Positions 5,387-11,529 of a stretch of DNA of 11,529 nt are shown here, in pieces (within the stretch, counting starts at the first letter, position 1; each line of letters opens with the position of its first letter). The translations under genes were made by a program, and so were the position numbers. The stretch comes from CAVRTJ01 sp046704825. Its GTDB lineage: Bacteria > Acidobacteriota > UBA4820 > DSQY01. The notes beneath the pieces are model-generated. The model saw nothing but the letters and a program-made list of their open reading frames with translations, did no database searches and was not told the DNA's origin. The DNA is taken from positions 1 to 11,529 of the forward strand of contig JBJKRE010000111.1 of the NCBI GenBank assembly GCA_046704825.1. Reading direction: 5' to 3'.

Positions 5387-7849
5387 ATGGTTTCCGAAGG
5401 GAACGGAGACGGACTGAGGATCGGCGTCTTCGTCTGCGACTGCGGGCTGAACATCGCGGGCGCCGTGGACTGCGCGGCCGTGGCCGAGTACGCGGCGACC
5501 CTGCCGGACGTGGCCTGCGTGGTCAGGAACAAGTACACCTGCGCAGACCCCGGACAGAACGAGATCAAGGCCGCCGTGAAGGCGCACAAGCTGAACCGCG
5601 TGGTCGTGGCTTCGTGCACCCCCCGCCAGCACGAGCCCACCTTCCGCCAGTGCGTCTACGACGCGGGCCTGAACCCGTACCTCATGGAAATGGCCAACCT
5701 CAGGGAACACTGCTCGTGGGTGCACCCCGGCGACAAGGAGGGTGCCACGGCCAAGGCCAGGGACCTCGTGGCGAGCGCCGTAGCGAGGGCCCGCTTCCTG
5801 CAGCCGCAGGAGGAGATGACGGTCCCGGTCACCAAACGGGCGCTGGTCATCGGCGGCGGCGTGGCGGGCATCGAGGCGGCGCTGGAACTCGCCGACGCGG
5901 GTCACAAGGTGGTACTGGTCGAGAAGCAGGCCTCCATCGGCGGCATCATGGCCCAGCTCGACAAGACCTACCCCACCATGGACTGCAGCATATGAATCCT
6001 CGGCCCTAAGGCCATCGATGCCGGTCGGCATCCCAACATCGAGCTGATGACCTACAGCGAGGTGGAGTCCGTCGCGGGCTACATCGGCAACTTCAGCGTG
6101 CGGATCCGCAGGAAGGCCCGCTACGTGGACCCCACGCTCTGCAACGCCTGCGGCGACTGCGCCAAGGTGTGTCCCGTGACCCGGCCCGACGAGTACCAGA
6201 TGGGCCTCTCCACCCGGAAGGCCGTCTACATCCCTTTCCCCCAGGCCGTGCCGTGCTCCTACATCCTCAACATGGAGGACTGCCTGGGCAACAACCCCAT
6301 CGCCTGCGGGAAGTGCTCCGACGCCTGCGACAAGCAGGCCGTCAACTACGACGACAGGGACGTGATCGTGACCCGTGAGGTGGGCGCGGTGATCGTGGCC
6401 ATCGGCCTGGACGTCTACGACCCGACCGAGATGGACGAGTACGGCTACACCCGCTTCGACAACGTGATCACCTCCATGGAGTTCGAGCGGCTCATCTGCG
6501 CCGGCGGCCCGACGGGCGGCCACTTCGTCCGGCCCAGCGACCACGAGCGCCCAAAGCGCATCGGCTTCATCCAGTGCGTGGGCTCGCGCAACCCCAAAAT
6601 CGGCCGTCCCTACTGCTCCAACATCTGCTGCATGAACACCATCAAGGACACCCTGCTGCTGGCGGACCACTACCCGGACGTCCGGAACGTGGTCTTCTAC
6701 CAGGATATCCGGGCCTTCGGGAAGTCCTTCGAGGACATGTTCCAGCGGTCCAAGGAGGCCGGCACGCGGTACATCCGCGGCCTGCCGGGCGACATCGAGG
6801 AGGACCCCGGGACCCGGAACCTCGTCATCACGGTGGAGAACACCACGGCCGGGAGGCTCGAACGGCACGAACTGGACATGGTGGTCCTCTCGGTGGGCGT
6901 CCAGCCGCCGAAAGACCTCGCCAAGGTTTCGGGCCTGCTGACCCTGTCCAAAACGTCCGACGGCTTCTTCATGGAGTCGCACCCCAAGCTCAAGCCGGTG
7001 GATGCGCCGACGCGGGGCGTCTATTTCGCCGGCTTCTGCGAGTCGCCCAAGGACATCAAGGACTCGGTGTGCCAGGCCGGGGCGTCGGCCTCGCGTGCGG
7101 GGGCGCTCCTGAACGCCGGCAGTATCCACATAGAGGCCATCACGAGCCGTGTCGACGAAGCCGCGTGCACGAAGTGCGGGCTCTGCGCCTCGGTCTGCCC
7201 CTACGGCGCCATCGTCTGGAAGAAGGGCGAGCCCGCCGTGGTGGTGGAGGCGGCCTGCGCCGGGTGCGGGGCCTGCGGCGCCACGTGCAAGTTCGGCGCG
7301 ATTACCATGCGGCACTTTACGGACGACCAGATAACGGCCCAGGTGCGGGCCGTGCTGGCCGACAGGCCGGAAGACAAGGTCCTCTGCTTCGCGTGCATCT
7401 GGTGCTCCTACGCGGGCGGCGACATGGCGGGGATCTCGCGCATGCCGTACCGGGGCTCGACCCGGTGGATCAGGAGGATGTGTTCGGCCAGGGTGTCCGA
7501 GGAGATGGTCCTGGAAGCCTTCCGCAACGGGGCCCCAGTGGTTCTGGTATCGGGGTGCCACTACGCGGACTGCCACTACATCAACGCGAACCGGCAGACC
7601 GTGAAACGCGTGCAGAACCTCTGGAACAAGCTGGAGAAGGCGGGCGTTCGGCCCGAACGGCTGCAGCTCGAGTGGATCAGCGCCGCCGAGGGGCAGAAGT
7701 TCGCGAAGGTCATGCGGCAGATGGAAGATCTTCGCAAGACCGTGACCAAGAAGGAGATCGAAGAGGGCATGGAGGCGTTGAAGCCCAAACCCGGGAAGGC
7801 CGTGAAGAAGGCAACGACAGACGAAGCGGCGACGAGCCCGCCGCCGTGA
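5387..7849 (+). CDS. hdrA: HdrA-MvhD fusion flavoprotein with selenocysteine (Sec203)
   Basis: An 820-residue protein when UGA at 5993-5995 is read as Sec. The ATG follows GGAAGGAGG. Domains in order: HdrA N-terminal domain (Cys 17/19/52/77); FAD fold with GGG 156-158; DCSI-Sec203-ILGPK; inserted ferredoxin (Cys 252/255/258/262 and 299/307/310/314); cluster motif Cys 397/410/414/415 in CVGSR and YCSNICCM; C-terminal 2[4Fe-4S] ferredoxin (Cys 594-604 and 624-634); then a complete MvhD domain from ~665 (Cys 670/673/699/724/729) and a Lys-rich tail. The 13-4-1 spacing of Cys 397-415 and the Sec near residue 200 fit methanogen HdrA, where this Cys/Sec and that Cys group lie at one cluster (from memory). 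The fusion joins the electron-input module to the bifurcating flavoprotein in one chain. It is followed by the zinc-ribbon and HdrCB genes. Confidence 0.9.
5993..5995 (+). other. In-frame UGA read as selenocysteine (Sec203 of HdrA-MvhD)
   Basis: UGA replaces the second Cys of the HdrA DCSxC-ILxPK motif, in the same reading frame as the sequence on both sides, exactly as in the upstream tandem hdrA. Two independent interruptions at the same alignment position with the same downstream hairpin argue strongly against a sequencing error or pseudogene. Confidence 0.9.
6017..6032 (+). promoter_or_regulatory. Bacterial SECIS hairpin of the second hdrA
   Basis: GATGCC-GGTC-GGCATC forms a 6-bp stem with a GGUC loop; the loop begins 27 nt after the UGA, as in the first gene. 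The outermost G-C pair of the first copy is lost (C opposite C), but loop, spacing and the rest of the stem are unchanged. Confidence 0.8.
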
Positions 7850-7887
7850 CCATGACGCCGGTTCCCGAAACTGAACGGAGGTTCTAG

Positions 7888-8046
7888 ATGACGGCCACGA
7901 TGGAGACCTTCCGCTGCATGATGTGCGGGCACGAGTACCAGGAAGCGGTCGAGAAGGGCGAGGACAAGGAGCGGTCCTGCCCCAAGTGCCGGTCGAACAG
8001 CATCCGGCACCTGCGGAAGAAGACGCCCGGGAAGGAGTCCGACTGA
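7888..8046 (+). CDS. Small zinc-ribbon/rubredoxin-like protein (52 aa)
   Basis: ATG at 7888 has a GGAGG ribosome site (7877-7881) 6 nt upstream, and its TGA overlaps the ATG of the HdrCB gene (TGATG), so it is almost certainly translated. The protein has two CxxC knuckles, CMMC (Cys10, Cys13) and CPKC (Cys31, Cys34), 17 residues apart, and a basic tail HLRKK. This fits a zinc ribbon or a minimal rubredoxin-type metal site. It lacks the CPxCG-type knuckles and aromatic residues expected of a true rubredoxin, so structural zinc is more likely than an iron redox centre. Its place between HdrA-MvhD and HdrCB suggests an accessory subunit or assembly factor of that complex. I do not recognise a named family. 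Confidence 0.75.
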   Translation: MTATMETFRCMMCGHEYQEAVEKGEDKERSCPKCRSNSIRHLRKKTPGKESD

Positions 8047-9533
8047 TGCCCGACCTGCCGGCCCGCGGCGAAGACCTCGTGCGCATAGGCTTCGAATTCA
8101 GGCGCGAACTCGCCGAGAAGATCGAGGGCGACCTGGCGAGCTTCTGCTACCAGTGCGGGGCGTGCGTGGGGGACTGCCCGGCCGCGGCGTACAGCGAGGA
8201 CTTCAGCCCGCGCGAGATCATGCTCAAGGTGCTTTACGGCCTGGAGTCGGAACTTCTCACAGAGGACTCCGTCCTGTGGCAGTGCACCAACTGTTACAGC
8301 TGTCACGAGCGCTGCCCGCAGCAGGTCAAGCCCGTGGAGGTCATCATCTCGCTCAAGAACATGCTGGCCGACCGGGGCATCGTGCCCGACGCGGTGGGCA
8401 GAGTCATCGAGACCTTCGAAAAGACGGGGCGCACGACACCCGCCGGGCCCTCCATCGACAAGAACCGCGAGCGCTTCGACCTGGCGCCCATGGCGCCCGT
8501 CCCCATGGACGAGGTGGCGGTCCTCCTCGAGTCCGCCGATCCGGTGGAGACCGGGCCCTCAGCCCGGCCCGCCCGAGGTGAGGGGAAGGCCGCGAGACGG
8601 TTCGCCTTTTTCCCGGGTTGCCTGATCCCGGCGCGCTATCCCGCCATGGAGTTCGCCATCCGGCAGACCCTCCCAAAGCTGGGGATCATGATCGCCGACC
8701 TCGCGGGTGCCTCCTGCTGTCCGGATCCCATCTACTTCAAGTCCAAGGACAAGATGGCCTGGCTGTCCGTCGCGGCGCGCAACCTGACCCTTGCGGAGGA
8801 ACAGGGACTCGACATCTTCACCAACTGCTCGGGGTGCACGGCGACGCTTTCGGAGTCGCGGCACCTTCTGGAGGACCAAGGACTCAGGGCCAAAGTGAAC
8901 GGGCGTCTCAGGAAGATCGGGAAAGCCTACACGGGCACGACCCGGGTCCGCCACATCGCCACGCTCGTCCGGGACGTGGCGGGCTACGACGCCGTGCGGA
9001 AGTCCGTCGTACGGCCGCTCGAGGGCCTCAAGGTGGCCATCCACTACGGCTGCCACCTGCTCAAGCCCAGCCGCATCATGGAGGTGGACGACCCCAACGA
9101 TCCGACCATGCTCGAGAACATGGTGCGTGCGCTGGGTGCCACCCCCGTCCGCCACAGGAACTGGTACCTCTGCTGCGGCAAGGCCTGCCAGACGGGGGAC
9201 ATCCCCGACAACATGATGCGCGACCTGCTCGCCTCCGTGCGCGAGGAACACGCCGACATCCTGTGCCTCATCTGCCCCACCTGCTTCGGCCAGTTCGACC
9301 ACGGCCAGATGAAGGTGGGGCAGAGGTTCGAAGAGGATTTCCACCTGCCGCCCGTCTACTACTTCCAGCTGCTGGCCTTCGCGCAGGGCGTGCCCTACGA
9401 GAAGCTGGGTTTCGAGCGGCAGCGGTTCAAACCCGAAGTACTGAAGCGTTTTGAGTCGGGGCCCCTCGTGGCAACGGAGGGCGACGGCGATGGAGGAAGG
9501 GGGACTTCCGATGGAGAAAAGGGTCAAGCTTAG
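8046..9533 (+). CDS. hdrD: HdrC-HdrB fusion (HdrD-type) with canonical HdrB motifs
   Basis: A 495-residue protein; the start at 8046 overlaps the zinc-ribbon stop. The HdrC part has two [4Fe-4S] motifs (Cys 34/37/40/44 and 80/83/86/90). A Pro/Glu-rich linker (~125-185) leads to an HdrB part: FFPGC (Cys192), ASCCPDP (Cys224-225), NCSGC (Cys261/264), then YGC (Cys336), YLCCGKAC (Cys376-377) and CPTC (Cys410/413). The CCP/CCG pair, RYPAME and SAARNL-like segments closely follow methanogen HdrB, where both CCG domains bind noncubane [4Fe-4S] clusters that cleave the CoM-S-S-CoB disulfide. It resembles HdrB more than the gene at 4198 does. Bacteria lack those coenzymes, so the natural disulfide or other acceptor is unknown. 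The last ~25 residues, Gly/Asp-rich, overlap the next gene by 23 bases. Confidence 0.88.
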   Translation: MPDLPARGEDLVRIGFEFRRELAEKIEGDLASFCYQCGACVGDCPAAAYSEDFSPREIMLKVLYGLESELLTEDSVLWQCTNCYSCHERCPQQVKPVEVIISLKNMLADRGIVPDAVGRVIETFEKTGRTTPAGPSIDKNRERFDLAPMAPVPMDEVAVLLESADPVETGPSARPARGEGKAARRFAFFPGCLIPARYPAMEFAIRQTLPKLGIMIADLAGASCCPDPIYFKSKDKMAWLSVAARNLTLAEEQGLDIFTNCSGCTATLSESRHLLEDQGLRAKVNGRLRKIGKAYTGTTRVRHIATLVRDVAGYDAVRKSVVRPLEGLKVAIHYGCHLLKPSRIMEVDDPNDPTMLENMVRALGATPVRHRNWYLCCGKACQTGDIPDNMMRDLLASVREEHADILCLICPTCFGQFDHGQMKVGQRFEEDFHLPPVYYFQLLAFAQGVPYEKLGFERQRFKPEVLKRFESGPLVATEGDGDGGRGTSDGEKGQA

Positions 9534-10095
9534 GGACGGGACGGAGGTCCTGATCCGTCCGATGGAGGCCAGGGACACGGAGCGGTCCTACGCCTTCTTC
9601 GCCGCCCTGCCCGAGGAGGACCGGAAGTACCTGAGGATGGACGTGGCGCGCTGGGACGTGGTGGAGCGGCGCATCAGGGACCATGAAACGGGACGGGTGC
9701 TTCGGCTCGTGGCCCTGGCGGGCGAAGAGATCGTGGCGGACGGGGCGCTCGAACTGGCGGGGCACGGCTGGGGCAACAACGTGGGCGAGATCCGCTTGAT
9801 CGTCGCGCATCCCTTCCAGCGAAAGGGCCTCGGCATGCTCATGGCTCGTGAACTGTTCTTCCTCGCGGCCCAGCGCAAGCTGGACCGGATCGTGGTGCGG
9901 ATGATGCGTCCCCAGACGGGTGCCGTCAGCATCTTCCGAAAGCTGGGCTTTCACGACGAGTTCCTGATCCCCGAGCACGTCCGCGACCAGGCCGGCCAGT
10001 GGCAGGACATGGTCATCATGCGGTGCAACCTCGAGGACCTGTGGCGCGAAGTGGAACACCTCATGCAGGACGGCGACTGGACGCTCTACAGGTAA
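9511..10095 (+). CDS. GNAT-family N-acetyltransferase
   Basis: A 194-residue protein. ATG 9511 is preferred over in-frame starts at 9451 and 9490 because GGAGGAAGG (9492-9500) precedes it at usable spacing and because homology with the paralogue at 10348-10944 begins here (VKLRDGTEVLIRPM against VTLRDGTKVTIRHT). The acetyl-CoA-binding motif A is HPFQRKGLG (residues 100-108). The N-terminus RDGT-x-V-x-IRP with FFAALPEEDRKYLR resembles GNAT domains of the protein-acetylating (Pat-like) type that control acyl-CoA synthetases, but the substrate cannot be assigned. It overlaps the end of hdrCB by 23 bases and so is co-transcribed with the Hdr operon, with the terminator at 10260 behind it. Whether it modifies Hdr or CoA-ligase proteins is speculation. 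Confidence 0.85.
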   Translation: MEKRVKLRDGTEVLIRPMEARDTERSYAFFAALPEEDRKYLRMDVARWDVVERRIRDHETGRVLRLVALAGEEIVADGALELAGHGWGNNVGEIRLIVAHPFQRKGLGMLMARELFFLAAQRKLDRIVVRMMRPQTGAVSIFRKLGFHDEFLIPEHVRDQAGQWQDMVIMRCNLEDLWREVEHLMQDGDWTLYR

Positions 10096-10121
10096 GGGCG
10101 GAACGGCCCCCACCTCACCCG

Positions 10122-10157
10122 AATCGAAATCGAAATCGGTATCGGCGTCGGTATCGA
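10122..10157 (+). repeat. Six degenerate copies of a 6-bp repeat (NRTCGR)
   Basis: Units in order: AATCGA, AATCGA, AATCGG, TATCGG, CGTCGG, TATCGA. They lie in the 3' untranslated region of the plus-strand GNAT gene. Part of the array (ATCGGTATCG, 10135-10144, and a near copy 10147-10156) is the reverse complement of the repeats at 10295-10323. Confidence 0.8.
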
Positions 10158-10259
10158 ATTAACAGCCGGCATCTAGCCCGACTCGAACCCGTCCCCGGCG
10201 GCCCTCCGACAGACTCCGCCCCTGCACGCTCCTGAGAATGGGCTCGACGAATGCGAAAC

Positions 10260-10284
10260 AAAACCCGCCCCCGGGACGGGTTTT
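10260..10284. terminator. Bidirectional rho-independent terminator
   Basis: AAAACCCG (10260-10267) and CGGGTTTT (10277-10284) make an 8-bp stem around a C/G-rich 9-nt loop. The plus strand continues TTTTATT and the minus strand TTTTGTTT, so both strands have a U-rich tail. It lies between two convergent GNAT genes and would end the Hdr operon on one side and the minus-strand gene on the other. Confidence 0.8.
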
Positions 10285-10294
10285 ATTCGGAAAT

Positions 10295-10323
10295 CGATAC
10301 CGATAGAGAGCCCCGATACCGAT
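10295..10323. repeat. Two copies of CGATACCGAT, inverted relative to 10135-10156
   Basis: CGATACCGAT occurs at 10295-10304 and 10314-10323, separated by 9 bases. Both are reverse complements of ATCGGTATCG/GTCGGTATCG on the other side of the terminator, so the intergenic region can form a two-block long-range stem enclosing the terminator. Confidence 0.75.
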
Positions 10324-10347
10324 GCAGGCGGCGGTTCTATCCTTACC

Positions 10348-10944
10348 CTATTCCATCGTGGGCAGGTAGCTGTCCGCCATGGATTCCATGGCCTCCCAGA
10401 TGTGGGAGACGTCGTTGGACATGATGACCAGGTCGTGGCGTCGGCCGAAGATGTCCTTGACGTGGTTTTTCAGCACGGCCTCCTTGTGAAAACCGAGCTT
10501 TTCGAAGGCCCGCTGGGCGGCCACCTGGTTGTCCACCACCTGGGCGATCATCTTGTCCAGGCCCATGTTGATGGCGATCCGCACCAGTCCGCGGGCCAGT
10601 TCCGTGCCCAGGCCGTTGCGCTGGAAGGAGCGCGCGACCACCACCCTGATCTGGGCCACGTGAACCGTCCAGCCGTGGCGCGTCCTGTACAGCGTGGCGT
10701 TGCCCACGATCCTGCCGTCGTGCACCGCGCACAGGGGAACCATGGTGTCGTAGTCTATCTTCTGGACGAAGCTCTCCATGAACTCGGGCCTGGTGACGTC
10801 GTCCCTGAGGAAGAGTCTGTCCTCTTCGGGAAGGGCACGGAAGAACTCGAGAAGGGCCGGTCCGTCTTCGCGTTTCGTGTGCCGGATCGTAACCTTCGTG
10901 CCGTCCCGTAGCGTGACTTCCTGCGGGTAATCCATCATCTTCAT
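10348..10944 (-). CDS. GNAT-family N-acetyltransferase, paralogue of the plus-strand copy
   Basis: A 198-residue protein on the minus strand. The ATG (10944-10942) has GGGGAGG (10956-10950) five bases before it. Longer upstream reading in this frame runs into non-homologous sequence. The acetyl-CoA motif is RSFQRNGLG (residues 105-113). The N-terminus VTLRDGTKVTIRHT, FFRALPEEDR, and the C-terminal FEKLGFHKEAVLKNHVKD and HDLVIMSNDVSHIWE align along the whole length with the plus-strand GNAT protein. The two convergent genes are thus diverged paralogues. The substrate is unknown. It has its own transcription unit, with its promoter presumably in the 348-bp gap to the right. Confidence 0.85.
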   Translation of the reverse strand: MKMMDYPQEVTLRDGTKVTIRHTKREDGPALLEFFRALPEEDRLFLRDDVTRPEFMESFVQKIDYDTMVPLCAVHDGRIVGNATLYRTRHGWTVHVAQIRVVVARSFQRNGLGTELARGLVRIAINMGLDKMIAQVVDNQVAAQRAFEKLGFHKEAVLKNHVKDIFGRRHDLVIMSNDVSHIWEAMESMADSYLPTME

Positions 10945-11292
10945 CGTGTCCTCCCCATGAAAAATCGACGGTGCCCTCTCGCCTGCTCCGCGCGGACCGA
11001 CTTCCCCAACGGCGGACCGGGCCGGATCCGGAGTGAAGAAAAGACCCCGGCGCGTCAAACGTCAAGGCGGCGCCAACAGCGGCAGGGTCCGGCAAGCATC
11101 CTGCTGGGAATAAGCCCTCTATGTAAATCTTATGGCGGACAGCAGGAACTTTCCACCCTGGTGGGCGCTGCCGGCCTGTTGGGGGCGACCCCGGGGGGCG
11201 GACGAACCGGACCAGAGCCGGGTTGTGGCGGCGCCTTCCTTGCCGAGGCGGCGAGCGGTGATATACACTCTTAGCCGAAACGGGGGAGTTTC
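10945..11292. other. Divergent intergenic region (348 bp)
   Basis: This is a non-coding gap between the minus-strand GNAT gene and the plus-strand lipoprotein gene. It must hold promoters for both. Only the plus-strand one is convincing (11240-11267). On the minus strand two TTGACG boxes, 1 nt apart (11065-11060 and 11058-11053), are possible -35 sites, but no good -10 follows at 17 bp. No RNA gene or strong hairpin was recognised, and the short reading frames here have no homology or ribosome sites that I can see. Confidence 0.6.
11240..11267 (+). promoter_or_regulatory. Possible sigma-70-type promoter of the lipoprotein gene
   Basis: TTGCCG (11240-11245) and TATACA (11262-11267) are separated by 16 bp and lie 25 bp before the ATG at 11293. 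Four or five of six bases match consensus in each box. The resulting leader would be about 15-20 nt and contain GGGGGAG as ribosome site. Prediction by eye only. Confidence 0.5.
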
Positions 11293-11529
11293 ATGCACAA
11301 AGAATCGAGAACGGCGGCCCTTGGGGCCGCGGCGATGGTGTTCGTCCTTCTCGCAGCGGGGTGTTCCGGGCGGGCGGCCGCAGGATCTCCCGCGGGAGTG
11401 AACACACCGGCAGAGGTCTCTACGCCGGTGGCCGGCGGCACCCTCGTGCGGGCCGTCGCGGCCGATCCGGTCACGCTGAACCCGGTCATCGCCAGCGATC
11501 AGGGTTCCTATGACGTGTACAAATGGATC
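11293..11529 (+). CDS. ABC-transporter solute-binding lipoprotein, family 5 type (N-terminal part)
   Basis: The first 79 codons of a gene that runs off the window. GGGGGAG lies 4 nt before the ATG. A basic n-region (MHKESR) and a hydrophobic core lead to a lipobox LAAGC with the lipidated Cys at residue 24 and Ser at +2, so it is an exported lipoprotein. After a Pro/Thr-rich linker comes GGTLVRAVAADPVTLNPV, then SYDVYKWI. This is the start pattern of peptide/nickel-type (SBP_bac_5) binding proteins, which deliver oligopeptides, nickel or other solutes to an ABC permease. The ligand cannot be told from this part. It has its own promoter and appears unrelated to the Hdr operon. Confidence 0.75.
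   Translation, partial: MHKESRTAALGAAAMVFVLLAAGCSGRAAAGSPAGVNTPAEVSTPVAGGTLVRAVAADPVTLNPVIASDQGSYDVYKWI

Noticed and set aside
709..5995. The two UGAs as nonsense mutations or sequencing errors (pseudogenes)
   Set aside because: Both occur at the same Cys position of the same motif, keep frame, and are followed at the same distance by GGUC-loop hairpins. Downstream domains keep all cluster Cys.
7852..7887. 11-codon frame ATG...TAG before the zinc-ribbon gene
   Set aside because: It has no ribosome site of its own and no recognisable peptide; it probably arises by chance in the 38-bp gap.
5183..8086. A 967-codon open frame on the minus strand
   Set aside because: It is antisense to the HdrA-MvhD gene; its translation is His/Arg/Gly/Val-rich with no recognisable domain, as expected from high third-position GC. 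Likewise for the minus-strand frames at 250-2358, 2383-3618 and 3123-4199.
9451..9510. Earlier starts for the plus-strand GNAT
   Set aside because: They would overlap hdrCB by 44-83 bases and add residues without homology; the paralogue aligns from 9511.
11037..11065. Minus-strand promoter for the GNAT gene from TTGACG repeats
   Set aside because: The -10 at 17 bp would be TTTTCT, only three of six consensus bases; not strong enough to list as a feature.
10957..11274. Plus-strand open frame in the divergent intergenic region
   Set aside because: It has no ribosome site, a low-complexity translation and no domain; it overlaps the expected promoter regions.
1..11529. CRISPR array, tRNA, rRNA or insertion sequence
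   Set aside because: No regular 25-40 bp repeats, cloverleaf-like segments, transposase motifs or terminal inverted repeats were seen.

Overview
The window is GC-rich bacterial DNA (by eye well above 60% G+C). Most of it is one plus-strand operon of soluble heterodisulfide-reductase-like (Hdr/Mvh) electron-transfer genes. Combining bacterial Shine-Dalgarno sites, Hdr/MvhD gene sets, selenocysteine recoding and a 2-oxoacid:ferredoxin oxidoreductase remnant points to an anaerobe of the sulfate-reducer/syntroph type (the former Deltaproteobacteria or a similar lineage). The lineage is inference: no rRNA or marker gene is present.

Layout. Bases 1-219 are the start of a secreted arylsulfatase that breaks off at its active-site motif. 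It is joined directly to the last ~77 codons of a 2-oxoacid:ferredoxin oxidoreductase gamma subunit (to 448), so this is an assembly chimera or a rearrangement. The Hdr operon follows. Gene 1 is a 1060-residue tandem HdrA (499-3681). Gene 2 is a free-standing MvhD (3678-4205). Gene 3 is an HdrD-type protein with ferredoxin and two CCG domains (4198-5340). Gene 4 is an 820-residue HdrA fused to a C-terminal MvhD (5387-7849). Gene 5 is a 52-residue zinc-ribbon protein (7888-8046). Gene 6 is an HdrC-HdrB fusion (8046-9533). A GNAT acetyltransferase (9511-10095) overlaps the operon's end. After a bidirectional terminator flanked by AT-CG microrepeats comes a convergent, paralogous GNAT gene (10348-10944, minus). 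The window ends inside a lipoprotein resembling a family-5 solute-binding protein (11293 to the edge).

The central observation is that both hdrA genes contain an in-frame UGA (709-711 and 5993-5995) at the same place in the HdrA alignment. This is the position where the motif CSxCILxPK normally has its second Cys. Each UGA is followed, 27 nt later, by a hairpin with a GGUC loop (stem 7 bp in one, 6 bp in the other). I read both as selenocysteine codons with bacterial SECIS elements, giving Sec71 and Sec203. An ordinary gene caller would split each gene in two and, for the first, would also fuse its head to the unrelated sulfatase fragment.

How the genes may work together (inference from the families): MvhD modules accept electrons from a dehydrogenase or hydrogenase. 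HdrA, with FAD and several [4Fe-4S] clusters, would bifurcate or confurcate them with ferredoxin. The two HdrD/HdrCB proteins would reduce or oxidise a disulfide-like or other acceptor through CCG-domain clusters. The operon carries two HdrA, two MvhD and two HdrD-type units, which suggests two linked modules or one large complex, loosely like the HdrA/HdrD/MvhD-like part (BamDEF) of class II benzoyl-CoA reductase. No hydrogenase, formate dehydrogenase, BamB-like catalytic subunit or selenocysteine machinery is present, so the physiological partner is unknown.
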